This document shows positions 24,376 to 33,060 of a DNA stretch of 33,131 bases, in pieces. The position numbers were made by a program, and so were the translations under genes. The notes beneath the pieces were generated by a model. The model was not told where the DNA came from. It made no database searches and worked only from the letters and a program-made list of their open reading frames with translations. Origin of the DNA: a virus; the IMG/VR virus record IMGVR_UViG_3300021354_000020, positions 1-33,131 of that record; one strand, written 5' to 3'. Positions within the stretch are counted from its first letter, which is position 1, and every line of letters begins with the position of its first letter.

Positions 24376-25872
24376 ATGGCATTGAATTTGTTTGGGTTAG
24401 ATTTCTCGAGTAAGAAGAAAAAAGTCAAGGAGAATCCACTTAGTGTGGTGCCTCCTAGTACTGATGATGGTAGTACAGTCATTACCACATCATCGGGTGC
24501 GGCAAACCATTATGGTCTTGTACTTGATATGGATTCTATTGTCAAGAATGAAAATGACTTAATTCGTAGATACCGAGAAATTGCTCAATATTCAGATTGT
24601 GATGCCGCTATCACCGATATTGTCAATGAGGCAATTGTTTCAGATGATGAAAAATCAATTGAAATTAAACTTGACGATGTAAAGATATCTGATGGTATAA
24701 AAAAGAAAATTAAAGACGAATTCCAAGAAGTTTTAAATCTTTTGGATTTTGAGGAATTCGGTCCTGACATCTTCCGCCAGTGGTATATCGATGGAAGAGT
24801 TTATTATCAAGTACTTATTGATCCTGCCAATATCAAGAAGGGTATTACTGAGTTACGTAAAATTGACCCAAGAAAAATCCGTAGAATTAAGAATGTTAAG
24901 AAAGAACGGAATGATAAAGGCATTGATGTTGTAACTAATATTGAAGAATACTATATCTATAATGATAAAGGTATTAGTGAACAAACTTCTCAAGGTGTAA
25001 AACTTTCTGTTGATTCTATTGTATATTGTCCATCTGGATTAATTGATCCAAATTCGGGTATGACTCTAGGTCATTTGCATAAAGCAGTTAAACCTACCAA
25101 TCAATTAAAAATGATTGAGGATGCTATTGTAATTTATCGTATATCGAGAGCACCTGAAAGAAGAATATTCTATATTGACGTAGGTAACTTACCAAAGTTA
25201 AAAGCAGAGCAATATGTAAATGACATTATGAACAAGTTTCGTAATAAAGTTGTTTATGATGCTACAACTGGTGAAGTAAGGAATGACAGAAAACACCTAT
25301 CAATGATGGAAGATTTCTGGATGCCACGTAGAGAAGGTGGTAAAGGTACAGAGATTACTACATTACAAGGTGGACAGAATTTAAGTAATATTGAAGATAT
25401 CCAATATTTTCAGAATAAATTGTTCCAATCATTAAATGTACCACTAGGAAGATTGCAACCTACACAGGGATTTAGTTTAGGTCGATCCAATGAAATAACT
25501 CGTGAAGAAGTAAAGTTTAATAAGTTCGTAGTTAGATTGCGTAAGAAGTTCTCAAACTTACTAATGGATTCCTTAAGAATTCAACTTATTGCAAAAGGTA
25601 TTTTAAACGAAGATGACTGGTTAGAGATAAAAAATAAAATCCAGTTTGATTTTCAAAGAGACAATTATTTCGCGGAATTAAAAGATAATGAAATATTAAT
25701 GACTCGACTTGCTGCACTGCAGCAAATAGATTTATATGTAGGTAAATACTATTCTATAGAATGGGTTGCTAAAAATGTATTGATGCAATCGGACGATGAC
25801 ATTAAAGAAATATCGAAGCAAAATGCTGAGAATCCACCTCCTGAACCAGACGATGGTCAAGGTCAAAACTAA
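24376..25872 (+). CDS. gp20: Portal vertex protein gp20
   Basis: At 498 residues this matches T4 gp20 (524), the dodecameric portal through which the terminase packages DNA and on which the neck assembles. Characteristic segments are LIRRYREIAQYSDCDAAITDIVNEAIVSDD, the FGPDIFRQWYIDGRVYYQVLID region, ELRKIDPRKIRRI, ISRAPERRIFYIDVGNLPK, the MEDFWMPRREGGKGTEI loop and LGRSNEITREEVKFNKFV (key parts quoted). The C-terminus is acidic and Pro-rich (ENPPPEPDDGQGQN). It is followed after 12 bases by the prohead core gene with an AAAAGGA ribosome-binding site, so the two are cotranscribed. Confidence 0.94.
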   Translation: MALNLFGLDFSSKKKKVKENPLSVVPPSTDDGSTVITTSSGAANHYGLVLDMDSIVKNENDLIRRYREIAQYSDCDAAITDIVNEAIVSDDEKSIEIKLDDVKISDGIKKKIKDEFQEVLNLLDFEEFGPDIFRQWYIDGRVYYQVLIDPANIKKGITELRKIDPRKIRRIKNVKKERNDKGIDVVTNIEEYYIYNDKGISEQTSQGVKLSVDSIVYCPSGLIDPNSGMTLGHLHKAVKPTNQLKMIEDAIVIYRISRAPERRIFYIDVGNLPKLKAEQYVNDIMNKFRNKVVYDATTGEVRNDRKHLSMMEDFWMPRREGGKGTEITTLQGGQNLSNIEDIQYFQNKLFQSLNVPLGRLQPTQGFSLGRSNEITREEVKFNKFVVRLRKKFSNLLMDSLRIQLIAKGILNEDDWLEIKNKIQFDFQRDNYFAELKDNEILMTRLAALQQIDLYVGKYYSIEWVAKNVLMQSDDDIKEISKQNAENPPPEPDDGQGQN

Positions 25873-25884
25873 AAGGAAAAAACA

Positions 25885-27504
25885 ATGATTAGAGATTTAA
25901 TTGACGCCATCGCAGAAGGTAATACGCTGGCAATCGACGATAGTTTCAATGCTGTTATGGCAAGCAAAATTTCAGAGCGATTAGATGATATGCGAGTATC
26001 TGTTGCTCAAAATGTGTTTGGTTCAGTTGATGAATTAGACGAAGAACAACTGGATGAGAAGTCAGAACAAGCGAAAAGAAATAAAATCCAAAAAAACTTA
26101 ATGGATACTTCTCGCGGTGCTAAATGGAAATTACAAAATAATATGACTAGCGACGATGTTCGAAATTGGGATGGTAAACATAAAACCACTCAAGCGCAAA
26201 ACAAAGCAATCGGTCGTGCATTACGTAGCGAAGATATAGATGAAGCAGTTGGTACTGCAGCTAAGTATGCTGGTAAAACTGGTATAATGGGTGGTAAGTA
26301 TAAATCAACTGACAAGGCTCTTGAATTAACTGGTGATAAGTTTAATGCATGGAGAGCTAAGCAATCTGCTAAAAAATCTGCTGAACACAAAGGACAAGAT
26401 CCAAAGTTGGCGGCAGCAGGTTATGGCAAGCATATGGTAGATATCGAGAAAGCCAAGAAAAATGCTGATGCTCGTGGAGTTGATGCTTCTCATTTGAACT
26501 GGAAACATCGTAATGGTGTAGTAAGTAACCGTCGTTTACCTGAAGAATTTTATCTTGAAGATTATTCAATCGAAGAACTACAAGATTTTATGATGTCAGA
26601 AGACTTTGAACAACTAGATGAATTAAGTAAGAAAACTTTAGGTTCTTATGTTAAGAAAGCAAGTTTGGACAATGCTGACCGTGGCATTAATTATGGATAT
26701 AATTCAAGCGGCAATCATAAATCTTTAGATAAAATGGTTAAAAGATCTAAAAATATCGATAAAGCAGTTGACAAATTAACTAAAGAAGAATTCTATCTTG
26801 AAGATTATTCAGTTGAAGAACTAGAAGATTTCATGATGTCTGAAGAATTTGAACAATTGGATGAGGTATCACAAAAAACATTAACAACATATATCCATAA
26901 AGCAGCTCCAGAAGGAACAGCATTAGATTCTTTGCCGAATAAACGCCATAAAGGAGTTCTGTTGGCTTTACAAAAAAAATATCCTAATGTTACATTTAAA
27001 GGAAAGAAAGTTAAAGTTCCCAGTACAAATGAAGAGTTAGAGCAACAAATTGATGAAAAAGTTTGGGATGCTGATGGTAGAAATACTACAGAATTGAAAA
27101 AACAAGTTAGAGGTTTAGGTGATGAACATTTAAAAGATTGGTCAAAAAATAAAAAAAGTATTTTTGATACTAAAACTAAAAAAGTCCAAGATAGAATCAT
27201 CTCTCATGAAATTAAAAAACGCGGTTTGAATAAAGAAGAATTTGACCTAGACGAAGCACGTGAAGAACGTGGTGACATGGGCGTAGATCGTTCACCAAGT
27301 GGTAGTTGCCGAGGTAGTAGTATGCATTCTATGGATATTGCTAAACAATCTGGGTATACACATGCTGTTATGCATTCTGGTACAAAGGGTGGTATTGATA
27401 CATATCATACTACAAAAGCAGGTGCTGAAAAAAGATTAACAGCAGTTAGAAAGAAACATGGTATTCCTGAATACAGCACTAGAGCAAGAATCGCAGAACT
27501 ATAA
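25885..27504 (+). CDS. Prohead core protein, gp67-like N-terminus with long repeat extension
   Basis: The first ~45 residues (MIRDLIDAIAEGNTLAIDDS ... MASKISERLDDMRVSVAQNVFG) match the pattern of T4 gp67, the small prohead-core protein, and the gene occupies the gp67 position right after gp20. T4 gp67 is only ~80 residues, whereas this protein is 539. The extension is Lys/Asp/Glu-rich and includes two copies (residues 221-260 and 302-341) of a module EEFYLEDYS(I/V)EEL.DFMMSE then FEQLDELSKKTLGSYVKKA, also found in the gp22-like protein. The last ~80 residues (SGSCRGSSMHSMDIAKQSGYTH...) look like a separate small domain. Multiple (L/I)xE sites could serve gp21 cleavage. An internal core or scaffold role is inferred from position and N-terminus. 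Confidence 0.72.
   Translation: MIRDLIDAIAEGNTLAIDDSFNAVMASKISERLDDMRVSVAQNVFGSVDELDEEQLDEKSEQAKRNKIQKNLMDTSRGAKWKLQNNMTSDDVRNWDGKHKTTQAQNKAIGRALRSEDIDEAVGTAAKYAGKTGIMGGKYKSTDKALELTGDKFNAWRAKQSAKKSAEHKGQDPKLAAAGYGKHMVDIEKAKKNADARGVDASHLNWKHRNGVVSNRRLPEEFYLEDYSIEELQDFMMSEDFEQLDELSKKTLGSYVKKASLDNADRGINYGYNSSGNHKSLDKMVKRSKNIDKAVDKLTKEEFYLEDYSVEELEDFMMSEEFEQLDEVSQKTLTTYIHKAAPEGTALDSLPNKRHKGVLLALQKKYPNVTFKGKKVKVPSTNEELEQQIDEKVWDADGRNTTELKKQVRGLGDEHLKDWSKNKKSIFDTKTKKVQDRIISHEIKKRGLNKEEFDLDEAREERGDMGVDRSPSGSCRGSSMHSMDIAKQSGYTHAVMHSGTKGGIDTYHTTKAGAEKRLTAVRKKHGIPEYSTRARIAEL
26545..26907 (+). repeat. Two in-gene copies of the 'FMMSEDFEQLDELSKKTLGSY' module
   Basis: Copies encode residues 221-260 (26545-26664) and 302-341 (26788-26907) of the gp67-like protein. 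A third copy is in the gp22-like gene (residues 44-80, 29580-29690). Copy 1 and the gp22 copy are highly similar at the DNA level, including the downstream AAAGCAGTTGACAAA segment. Confidence 0.85.
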
Positions 27505-28058
27505 TGAACTATTCAAAGTTTTCTTCTAATATAAACAAAACCTTGACAGGTGTAGATATTCGAAAGAGTATCTACATCTTTGGTCATACTATTCAGGAAA
27601 CTTTTGATAACACTATTTTAATTGATAATAAAGATACTTATTGTAAAGATATATCAGAAGCTAAAAGATATATTATTCAGCAATTAAATGCTGATACAAT
27701 AAAACAAGAAATTATTAATGAAGTATATAATAATAAACCTAGGATAGCTAATATCATAAAAGAAGAACATGGTATTAAAGTAACTAATAACATTATTGAT
27801 CAATATATTGACCTTGCTACCAGTAAATCCTTTACCACTGATCCTGTAGTCTTCCGATTAAGAGAAATGAATCAATATGATTCTATCATAGAAAATAAGA
27901 CTCATTATATCTTGGAAGATGGATCTTGTGTTGCTATAAATAATCAAACTCAAAAAGTTATAAATAACTTATTAGAAAATAAAACTGATGTTATAGAGTT
28001 TATGAATAAAGGTTCTGAAAACTTTTTAAACATTCTAGCTGTACTCATAAAGGATTAA
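27504..28058 (+). CDS. Protein of unknown function in the prohead cluster
   Basis: This 184-residue, mostly helical, charged protein (MNYSKFSSNINKTLTGVDIR...) is not recognised. It has no signal peptide, transmembrane segment or enzymatic motif. A mid segment HYILEDGSCVAINNQTQKVINNLLEN resembles a small beta-hairpin followed by a helix. Its start overlaps the stop of the gp67-like gene by one base (TAATG), so it is translationally coupled, and the next gene follows after three bases. T4 has gp68, another core protein of ~140 residues, in the equivalent position, so a core or capsid-assembly role is possible, but I see no convincing similarity. Confidence 0.7.
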   Translation: MNYSKFSSNINKTLTGVDIRKSIYIFGHTIQETFDNTILIDNKDTYCKDISEAKRYIIQQLNADTIKQEIINEVYNNKPRIANIIKEEHGIKVTNNIIDQYIDLATSKSFTTDPVVFRLREMNQYDSIIENKTHYILEDGSCVAINNQTQKVINNLLENKTDVIEFMNKGSENFLNILAVLIKD

Positions 28059-28061
28059 AAC

Positions 28062-28733
28062 ATGGCACTATTAACAAAAACAGTACAAAAGGTCACAGAG
28101 AGTGAGGCAATTGTAAAAATTTCAGGTAGTGATACAGGTGCTGCCGTTATTTCATTGGCAACTGACTTATTACCATATTCACCTAGTGTAGCAGGTGCAG
28201 GTACTGTTACTATTGGTACAGGTGCAACTTCTATAGTTGGGGTTGGAACTTCATTTGCTACTGCTTCTCATGTTAACGCAAAGATATATAACTCGTCAGG
28301 TACTTATGTTGGTACTATCACTTCTGTAACTGATACGACACATGCTACACTTTCTGCAAATGGTGCAGTTGCTATTGCAGGTACAACATATAATATATCA
28401 TATGCTACTCAAGTTGTAAATGGTACTCCAACAGTGAATATCATTGGATTCCAGTGGGCAGGAGAACCTGGAGCAATATATAAAATCAATAGAAATAGTG
28501 TCCGTGTTGCATCTTTACTTGCAGATAACGGAAACTTTATGGATTTCGTTGAATTATTTCCACCAGAACCAACACAAAATACTTCCGATATTTCGGTAAA
28601 CATCTTAACAGCAGCAGCTGCTGCAGTACAAGGTGAAGTATGGATAAGATTGAGAAAGATTGATGGTTATGTAAGCAAAATAGAAACTGCTCAATTTGGT
28701 ACTTATGATAATACATTAGTACAAGGAAGTTAA
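28062..28733 (+). CDS. Putative virion structural protein with beta-domain insertion
   Basis: The 223-residue protein has an N-terminal part (ALLTKTVQKVTESEAIVKISG) and a C-terminal part (VNIIGFQWAGEPGAIYKINRN ... VWIRLRKIDGYVSKIETAQFGTYDN) that would together form a ~150-residue beta-rich protein. They are separated at residues ~46-115 by a domain of the form TVTIGTGATSIVGVGTSFAT ... GTYVGTITSVTDTTHATLSA, similar to the insertion in gp18. Small proteins of this type lie between the portal and protease genes in aquatic T4-like phages and are usually listed as structural. It is packed tightly between neighbours (3 bases upstream, 1 base downstream). A capsid-associated role is inferred from position. 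Confidence 0.68.
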   Translation: MALLTKTVQKVTESEAIVKISGSDTGAAVISLATDLLPYSPSVAGAGTVTIGTGATSIVGVGTSFATASHVNAKIYNSSGTYVGTITSVTDTTHATLSANGAVAIAGTTYNISYATQVVNGTPTVNIIGFQWAGEPGAIYKINRNSVRVASLLADNGNFMDFVELFPPEPTQNTSDISVNILTAAAAAVQGEVWIRLRKIDGYVSKIETAQFGTYDNTLVQGS

Positions 28734-28734
28734 T

Positions 28735-29400
28735 ATGAAGTTATTAATAGACTCATCTGATTTTAATTACAAGGAACAAACACCTGTAAAAAATATAATA
28801 TCAGAAAGCTTGGGTAAAGGTAAAAAATACTATATCCAAGGTATATTTGCTCAATCTGAAAAGCAAAACCGTAATGGTAGAAACTACCCAAAACCAGTTA
28901 TGGAAAAGGCTATTTCAGATTATCAAAAGATAATCGATTCCAAAAGGTCTTTAGGAGAAATGAAACATCCTGCAAGCCCCCAAGTTGATTTGGAGAGAGC
29001 TTCTCATATTATAGAATCATTAACATGGGAAGGCAATGATGTGATAGGTAAAGCAAGAATATTAACAAATTTGCCGATGGGAATAATTGCTAAGGGATTA
29101 ATTGATGAGGGAGTTCAATTTGGTGTATCTACACGAGGACTTGGCTCTTTAATTGAAAAAAATGGTGTTAATGTAGTCCAACCCGATTTTATAATATCAG
29201 CAGTTGATATTGTTGGAGATCCATCAGGTCCAGACTGTTGGGTGTCTGGTCTTATGGAAAATGCTGAATGGATATATCAAGATGGAAAATTTGAAATGAT
29301 TGCTAATGCTGCTAAAAGAACCATAACAAAAGCAACATCAATGAATTTAGAAGAGCAAAAAATACTTGCCTTCCAACACTTTTTACGCAGTATTAAGTAA
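28735..29400 (+). CDS. gp21: Prohead core protease gp21
   Basis: At 221 residues (T4 gp21 is 212) this is the serine protease that cleaves prohead core proteins and the N-terminus of gp23 during head maturation. It shows YYIQGIFAQSEKQNRNGRNYP, then GEMKHP with candidate catalytic His78, PMGIIAKGLIDEGVQFGVSTRG with candidate nucleophile Ser132, and DFIISAVDIVGDPSGPDCWV, where an Asp may complete the site. This order is typical of the herpesvirus-assemblin-like S77/U9 prohead protease family. It starts one base after the preceding gene. A late promoter follows before gp22. Confidence 0.92.
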   Translation: MKLLIDSSDFNYKEQTPVKNIISESLGKGKKYYIQGIFAQSEKQNRNGRNYPKPVMEKAISDYQKIIDSKRSLGEMKHPASPQVDLERASHIIESLTWEGNDVIGKARILTNLPMGIIAKGLIDEGVQFGVSTRGLGSLIEKNGVNVVQPDFIISAVDIVGDPSGPDCWVSGLMENAEWIYQDGKFEMIANAAKRTITKATSMNLEEQKILAFQHFLRSIK

Positions 29401-29412
29401 AAATTAAATTTT

Positions 29413-29420
29413 TATAAATA
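29413..29420 (+). promoter_or_regulatory. T4-type late promoter box before gp22
   Basis: An exact TATAAATA lies 13 bases after the gp21 stop and 30 bases before the gp22 ATG, followed by a strong AGGAG ribosome-binding site (29439-29443). It probably drives gp22 and gp23 together, because no box lies between them. Confidence 0.7.
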
Positions 29421-29450
29421 ATAAAAGATATACAAATTAGGAGATATTAA

Positions 29451-30578
29451 ATGTCAATTGATGCAAAGATTGCAGAAATTATGGAAGAGTCTAAACTGTT
29501 AGGTTTAGGTGAAGAAGTAATTGAAGAAGAAGTAATTGAACAAGAAGAATTAGACGAAGATGCTATTATTGAAGAATTAGGATTAAGCGATTACTCAATC
29601 GAAGATCTAGAAGATTTTATGATGTCTGAAGATTTTGAGCAGTTAGATGAGTTATCTAAAAAGACTTTAGGTTCTTATGTTAAGAAAGCAACATCTGATG
29701 TTGGTCTTGCGGGTTTTGTTAAGGGTGTAACTGTTACTGATCCCACAAGAAGTAAAGAATATGAACACGCAGCTAGTATGAATAAAAAACGTAAGGTTGG
29801 TATTAATAAAGCAGTTGACAAAATAACTAAAGAATCAATCGATGTTTCTGCTGATGTTGATGCTTTAATGTTTGGTGAATCTTTATCTGAAGAATTTAGA
29901 GAAAAAGCGGCGACTATTTTTGAGTCTGCTGTTGTTGTACGTGTTAAAGAAGAAGTTGCACGTTTAGAAGAAGAATTTGAAGAAAAACTTGCAGAGCAAG
30001 TTGATTCAATTACTGAGGGTTTAGTTGATAAAATTGATGGTTACCTTGACTATATTGTCGAGCAGTGGATTGAACAGAATGAAATCGCCCTTGAAAGTGG
30101 TATTAAAACAGACATCATGGAATCTTTTATTACTGGTATGAAAGGTCTTTTCGAAGAACATTATATTGATGTTCCAGAAGAGAAATATGACGTACTAGGT
30201 GAAATGGAAGCAAAAATTGATGCTCTTGAAGAAAAATTAGACGAGCAAGTTGAAAGAAATATTGATCTTAAAAAATCGCTTTCTGAAGCAACTCGTAAAG
30301 AAATTGTTAAAACTATTAGTGAAGGATTAACTGATACTGAAACAGAAAAATTCTTGGCACTTGCCGAAGAATTGACTTATGACAGTGAAGATTCTTTCCA
30401 AACTAAAGTTCAAACAATTCGTGAAAACTATTTCAATGGTACTAAAACAACTCGCAGTTTAGTGCAATCAGTTGTTACTGATTCACCTGTGGATGAATTG
30501 AATGAAGATACTCAGTATCAAAACATTGATCCTACAGTTGCTGCATATGTGAATGCTATTAAAAACTTAAACAACTAA
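29451..30578 (+). CDS. gp22: Prohead scaffold protein gp22-like
   Basis: The 375-residue acidic, helical protein occupies the gp22 position between protease and major capsid gene; T4 gp22 is 269 residues and forms the main prohead core. From ~residue 130 it has long coiled-coil helices (FREKAATIFESAVVVRVKEE, ARLEEEFEEKLAEQVDSITE, LEEKLDEQVERNIDLKKSLS) and a C-terminal SEGLTDTETEKFLALAEEL segment typical of gp22. The N-terminal ~40 residues are a Glu-rich tract (EEVIEEEVIEQEELDED). Residues 44-80 contain the FMMSEDFEQLDELSKKTLGSY module shared with the gp67-like protein, which accounts for part of the extra length. Many I/L-x-E sites are candidate gp21 cleavage points. Confidence 0.88.
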   Translation: MSIDAKIAEIMEESKLLGLGEEVIEEEVIEQEELDEDAIIEELGLSDYSIEDLEDFMMSEDFEQLDELSKKTLGSYVKKATSDVGLAGFVKGVTVTDPTRSKEYEHAASMNKKRKVGINKAVDKITKESIDVSADVDALMFGESLSEEFREKAATIFESAVVVRVKEEVARLEEEFEEKLAEQVDSITEGLVDKIDGYLDYIVEQWIEQNEIALESGIKTDIMESFITGMKGLFEEHYIDVPEEKYDVLGEMEAKIDALEEKLDEQVERNIDLKKSLSEATRKEIVKTISEGLTDTETEKFLALAEELTYDSEDSFQTKVQTIRENYFNGTKTTRSLVQSVVTDSPVDELNEDTQYQNIDPTVAAYVNAIKNLNN

Positions 30579-30596
30579 AACTAAAGGAATAAAAAA

Positions 30597-31958
30597 ATGG
30601 ATTATAATCGTAAAGATTTATTAGAAAAATGGGCGCCTGTCATCGACATGGACGGTGTTACTGTAAAAGACTCACAAAGACGTGGTGACTTAGCAGTAAT
30701 TTTAGAAAACCAACAACGTGAACAAGCTAAATCATACGATGCTTATGGTATGATTAACGAAACAATCACACCAACAAACTCTGGCGGTAACTCTGGTGGT
30801 TTAAGTGGTCTTTCTGGTGGTGGTACTTTTGCTGCTTCTAACAGTACTTCTGCTGTTGCTGGTTTCGATCCTGTATTGATTAACTTAGTACGTCGTGCTA
30901 TGCCTCAGTTGATTGCATATGATGTTGCTGGCGTTCAACCAATGACTCAACCAACTGGTTTGATCTTCGCAATGAAATCTCGTTATGCTACTTCTGGTAA
31001 CCCAGTTGGTGCTGAAGCATTATATAACGAAGCAGATTCTGGAAAATCAGGTGCTGGTACACAAGCTGGTAATGATCCTACTGCTACTACTGGTTATACT
31101 ACTGGTTCAGGTATGGCTACATCAACTGCTGAGAGTGTAACTCCTGCTGAAATGGGTTTCTCTATCGAGAAAACTTCAGTTGTTGCTAAAACTCGTGCGT
31201 TGAAAGCTGAGTACTCAATCGAGTTAGCACAAGACTTAAAATCAGTTCATGGTTTAGACGCTGAAGCAGAATTAAGCAAAATCTTATCAACTGAAATTCT
31301 TGCTGAAATCAACCGTGAAGTTGTTCGTACAATCTACACAACTGCTTACCGTGGTGCTCAAGTTGGTACTGCTAGTGCTGGTATCTTTGATCTTGACGTT
31401 GACTCAAATGGTCGTTGGTCTGTTGAGAAATTCAAAGGTTTATTATTCCAAATCGAAAGAGAAGCAAACGCTATCGCACAGTTAACTCGTCGTGGTCGTG
31501 GTAACTTCATCATCTGTTCTTCTGACGTAGCATCTGCGTTAGCAATGGCTGGTGTATTAGATTATGCTCCTGCATTATCAACTGGTTTAAATGTTGACGA
31601 AGCATCTACTACTTTTGCTGGTATCTTAAACGGTAAATATAAAGTTTATGTTGACCCATATTCAGGTGGTAATAACCCTAACTCAGTAACTACTGGTGCA
31701 ACTGGTCAGTTCTTCACTGTTGGTTATAAAGGTTCTTCTGCATTTGATGCTGGTTTATTCTACTGCCCATATGTACCATTACAATTGGTTCGTGCAGTTG
31801 ATCCTGCTACTTTCCAACCAAAAATTGGTTTCAAAACTCGTTACGGTTTAGTTGCTAACCCAATGGTTGACTTAGATGACAGTTCTGGTTCATTAAATGA
31901 CCTAACTGCTAACAAAAATTACTACTATAGATTCGTCACCGTTAAAAACTTAATGTAA
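30597..31958 (+). CDS. gp23: Major capsid protein gp23
   Basis: At 453 residues (T4 gp23 is 521) this is the HK97-fold major capsid protein. Hallmarks are the N-terminal DLLEKWAPVID and ILENQQREQ, then LVRRAMPQLIAYDVAGVQPM, PTGLIFAMKSRYA, KTRALKAEYSIELAQDLKSVHGLDAEAELSKIL (key part), NREVVRTIYTTAY, RRGRGNFIICSSDVASAL and LVANPM near the end. By analogy with T4 (cleavage after an LTE motif near residue 65), gp21 probably cleaves after Ile-Asn-Glu55, just before a Gly/Ser-rich linker. Codon use is visibly optimised (many CGT Arg and GGT Gly codons), as expected for the most abundant protein. A strong terminator follows. Confidence 0.95.
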   Translation: MDYNRKDLLEKWAPVIDMDGVTVKDSQRRGDLAVILENQQREQAKSYDAYGMINETITPTNSGGNSGGLSGLSGGGTFAASNSTSAVAGFDPVLINLVRRAMPQLIAYDVAGVQPMTQPTGLIFAMKSRYATSGNPVGAEALYNEADSGKSGAGTQAGNDPTATTGYTTGSGMATSTAESVTPAEMGFSIEKTSVVAKTRALKAEYSIELAQDLKSVHGLDAEAELSKILSTEILAEINREVVRTIYTTAYRGAQVGTASAGIFDLDVDSNGRWSVEKFKGLLFQIEREANAIAQLTRRGRGNFIICSSDVASALAMAGVLDYAPALSTGLNVDEASTTFAGILNGKYKVYVDPYSGGNNPNSVTTGATGQFFTVGYKGSSAFDAGLFYCPYVPLQLVRAVDPATFQPKIGFKTRYGLVANPMVDLDDSSGSLNDLTANKNYYYRFVTVKNLM

Positions 31959-31989
31959 CGATATCAATAGGTTATAGTAATCTAATTAG

Positions 31990-32014
31990 AAGGGGACGAA
32001 AGTCCCCTTTTTTT
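31990..32014 (+). terminator. Strong intrinsic terminator after gp23
   Basis: AAGGGGAC (31990-31997) pairs with GTCCCCTT (32002-32009) around a GAAA tetraloop, followed by a T-run to 32014. This is a classic rho-independent terminator ending the gp22-gp23 unit. Confidence 0.92.
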
Positions 32015-32047
32015 ATATAAAAAGATTTATTACTGTTTCAAATCGGT

Positions 32048-32055
32048 AATAAATA
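32048..32055 (+). promoter_or_regulatory. Possible late promoter variant (AATAAATA)
   Basis: AATAAATA lies 21 bases before the ATG at 32077, differing from TATAAATA at the first base. It is the only candidate between the gp23 terminator and the next gene, at the same distance seen before gp13. Confidence 0.35.
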
Positions 32056-32076
32056 GTAAAACAACTGAGGGTTACT

Positions 32077-32604
32077 ATGCCAAATCTTACATGTCCACTT
32101 CCAGCAAATATTAATCCATTATCCCCAAATGGGTTCAATTTCTCAATATCAAAATTACCAGAAGTATCATTCTTTTGTCAAGAAGTCAATCTTCCTGGGA
32201 TCAGTACTCAGACTGCTGAAATGAATACTCCATTTTCTTTGTTGCCTTTTGCAGGGGATATAATCACATATGAGGATTTACAAGTTCAGTTTCTAGTAGA
32301 TGAAAATATGCTCAATTATACTGCTATATACAATTGGTTAATAGGATTAGGGTTTCCTGAAGACAATAAGCAATTCTCCGATTTTACTAATAATGCTATA
32401 GGTGGTTATAGTAGAACAGATAGAGAATTCTCCGATGCTACTTTACAAATATTAGGGAGTAATAATCAACCTGTCAAATCAATACATTTTATTGATATAT
32501 TGCCTATTAATTTAAGTACATTGACTTTTCAATCTACAAATACCGATGTTAATTACTTGGTGGGATCTGCTACTTTTAAAATAAGTAGATATAATTTTAT
32601 ATAA
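32077..32604 (+). CDS. gp19-superfamily tail/baseplate protein
   Basis: The 175-residue protein has the pattern of the T4 gp19 tail-tube superfamily: GFNFSISKLPEVSFFCQEVNLPG at the start, TPFSLLPFAGDIITYEDLQVQFLVDE in the middle, NYTAIYNWLIGLGFPED, and a closing strand set PVKSIHFIDILPINLSTLTFQ then VGSATFKISRYNFI (key parts). In T4 the baseplate proteins gp48 and gp54 are structurally related to gp19, and aquatic T4-like phages keep a small protein of this type downstream of gp23. A tube-initiator or baseplate role is likely but not certain; gp3 (tail terminator), often at this position in cyanophages, is an alternative. It lies just after the gp23 terminator and 12 bases before uvsY. Confidence 0.65.
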   Translation: MPNLTCPLPANINPLSPNGFNFSISKLPEVSFFCQEVNLPGISTQTAEMNTPFSLLPFAGDIITYEDLQVQFLVDENMLNYTAIYNWLIGLGFPEDNKQFSDFTNNAIGGYSRTDREFSDATLQILGSNNQPVKSIHFIDILPINLSTLTFQSTNTDVNYLVGSATFKISRYNFI

Positions 32605-32616
32605 TAGAGGAATATT

Positions 32617-33057
32617 ATGGCAACAATTGATGAACTTTTGAATGAATGGGATTTAGACTCTGAAATGGATGACAATCACATCTCGGATGAATCTATTAGA
32701 GTCCCAAAATTGCATGCTAAGTATATTAGATACTTGATGCAATCAAAACTTAAAGTCACTAAATATCAAAATGATTTTAATGTCCTAAAAAAGACTAAAT
32801 TTCGTTATTATCGGGGTGAACTTTCAAGAGAGGAATTAACTGATTTACAATGGGAACAGTGGCAAGGTACTAAACCTTTGAAGAATGAATCTGACCAATT
32901 CCTTGAGGGAGATACCGATTTAAATAATATCAAGGTAAAGATAGAGTATTTAAATTCTATGATTTATTTACTTGAATCTATTCTTACACAGGTTAAAGCA
33001 AGGGACTGGCAATTAAAAACTATATTAGATCATAAGAAGTTCTTAGCAGGTAACTAA
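32617..33057 (+). CDS. uvsY: UvsY recombination mediator
   Basis: At 146 residues (T4 UvsY is 137) this matches the recombination mediator that loads the UvsX recombinase on gp32-coated single-stranded DNA. Shared features are the helical LHAKYIRYLMQSKLKVTKYQ region, KKTKFRYYRGELSREELTDL (compare the LDYYSGRGD region in T4), and the C-terminal ILTQVKARDWQLKTILDHKKFLAGN, which follows the T4 pattern 'AIKSRGFAIKHIQDMRAFEAGK' (key residues quoted in part). AGAGGAA upstream is a good ribosome-binding site. It is the only DNA-metabolism gene in the window besides the terminase. The 70-bp repeat follows three bases after its stop. Confidence 0.88.
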   Translation: MATIDELLNEWDLDSEMDDNHISDESIRVPKLHAKYIRYLMQSKLKVTKYQNDFNVLKKTKFRYYRGELSREELTDLQWEQWQGTKPLKNESDQFLEGDTDLNNIKVKIEYLNSMIYLLESILTQVKARDWQLKTILDHKKFLAGN

Positions 33058-33060
33058 AGC

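Noticed and set aside
21277-27200. Minus-strand ORFs of 60-139 codons opposite gp17, gp18 and the core genes
   Set aside because: They are antisense to well-supported genes, lack ribosome-binding sites, and have compositions expected from reading the complementary codons.
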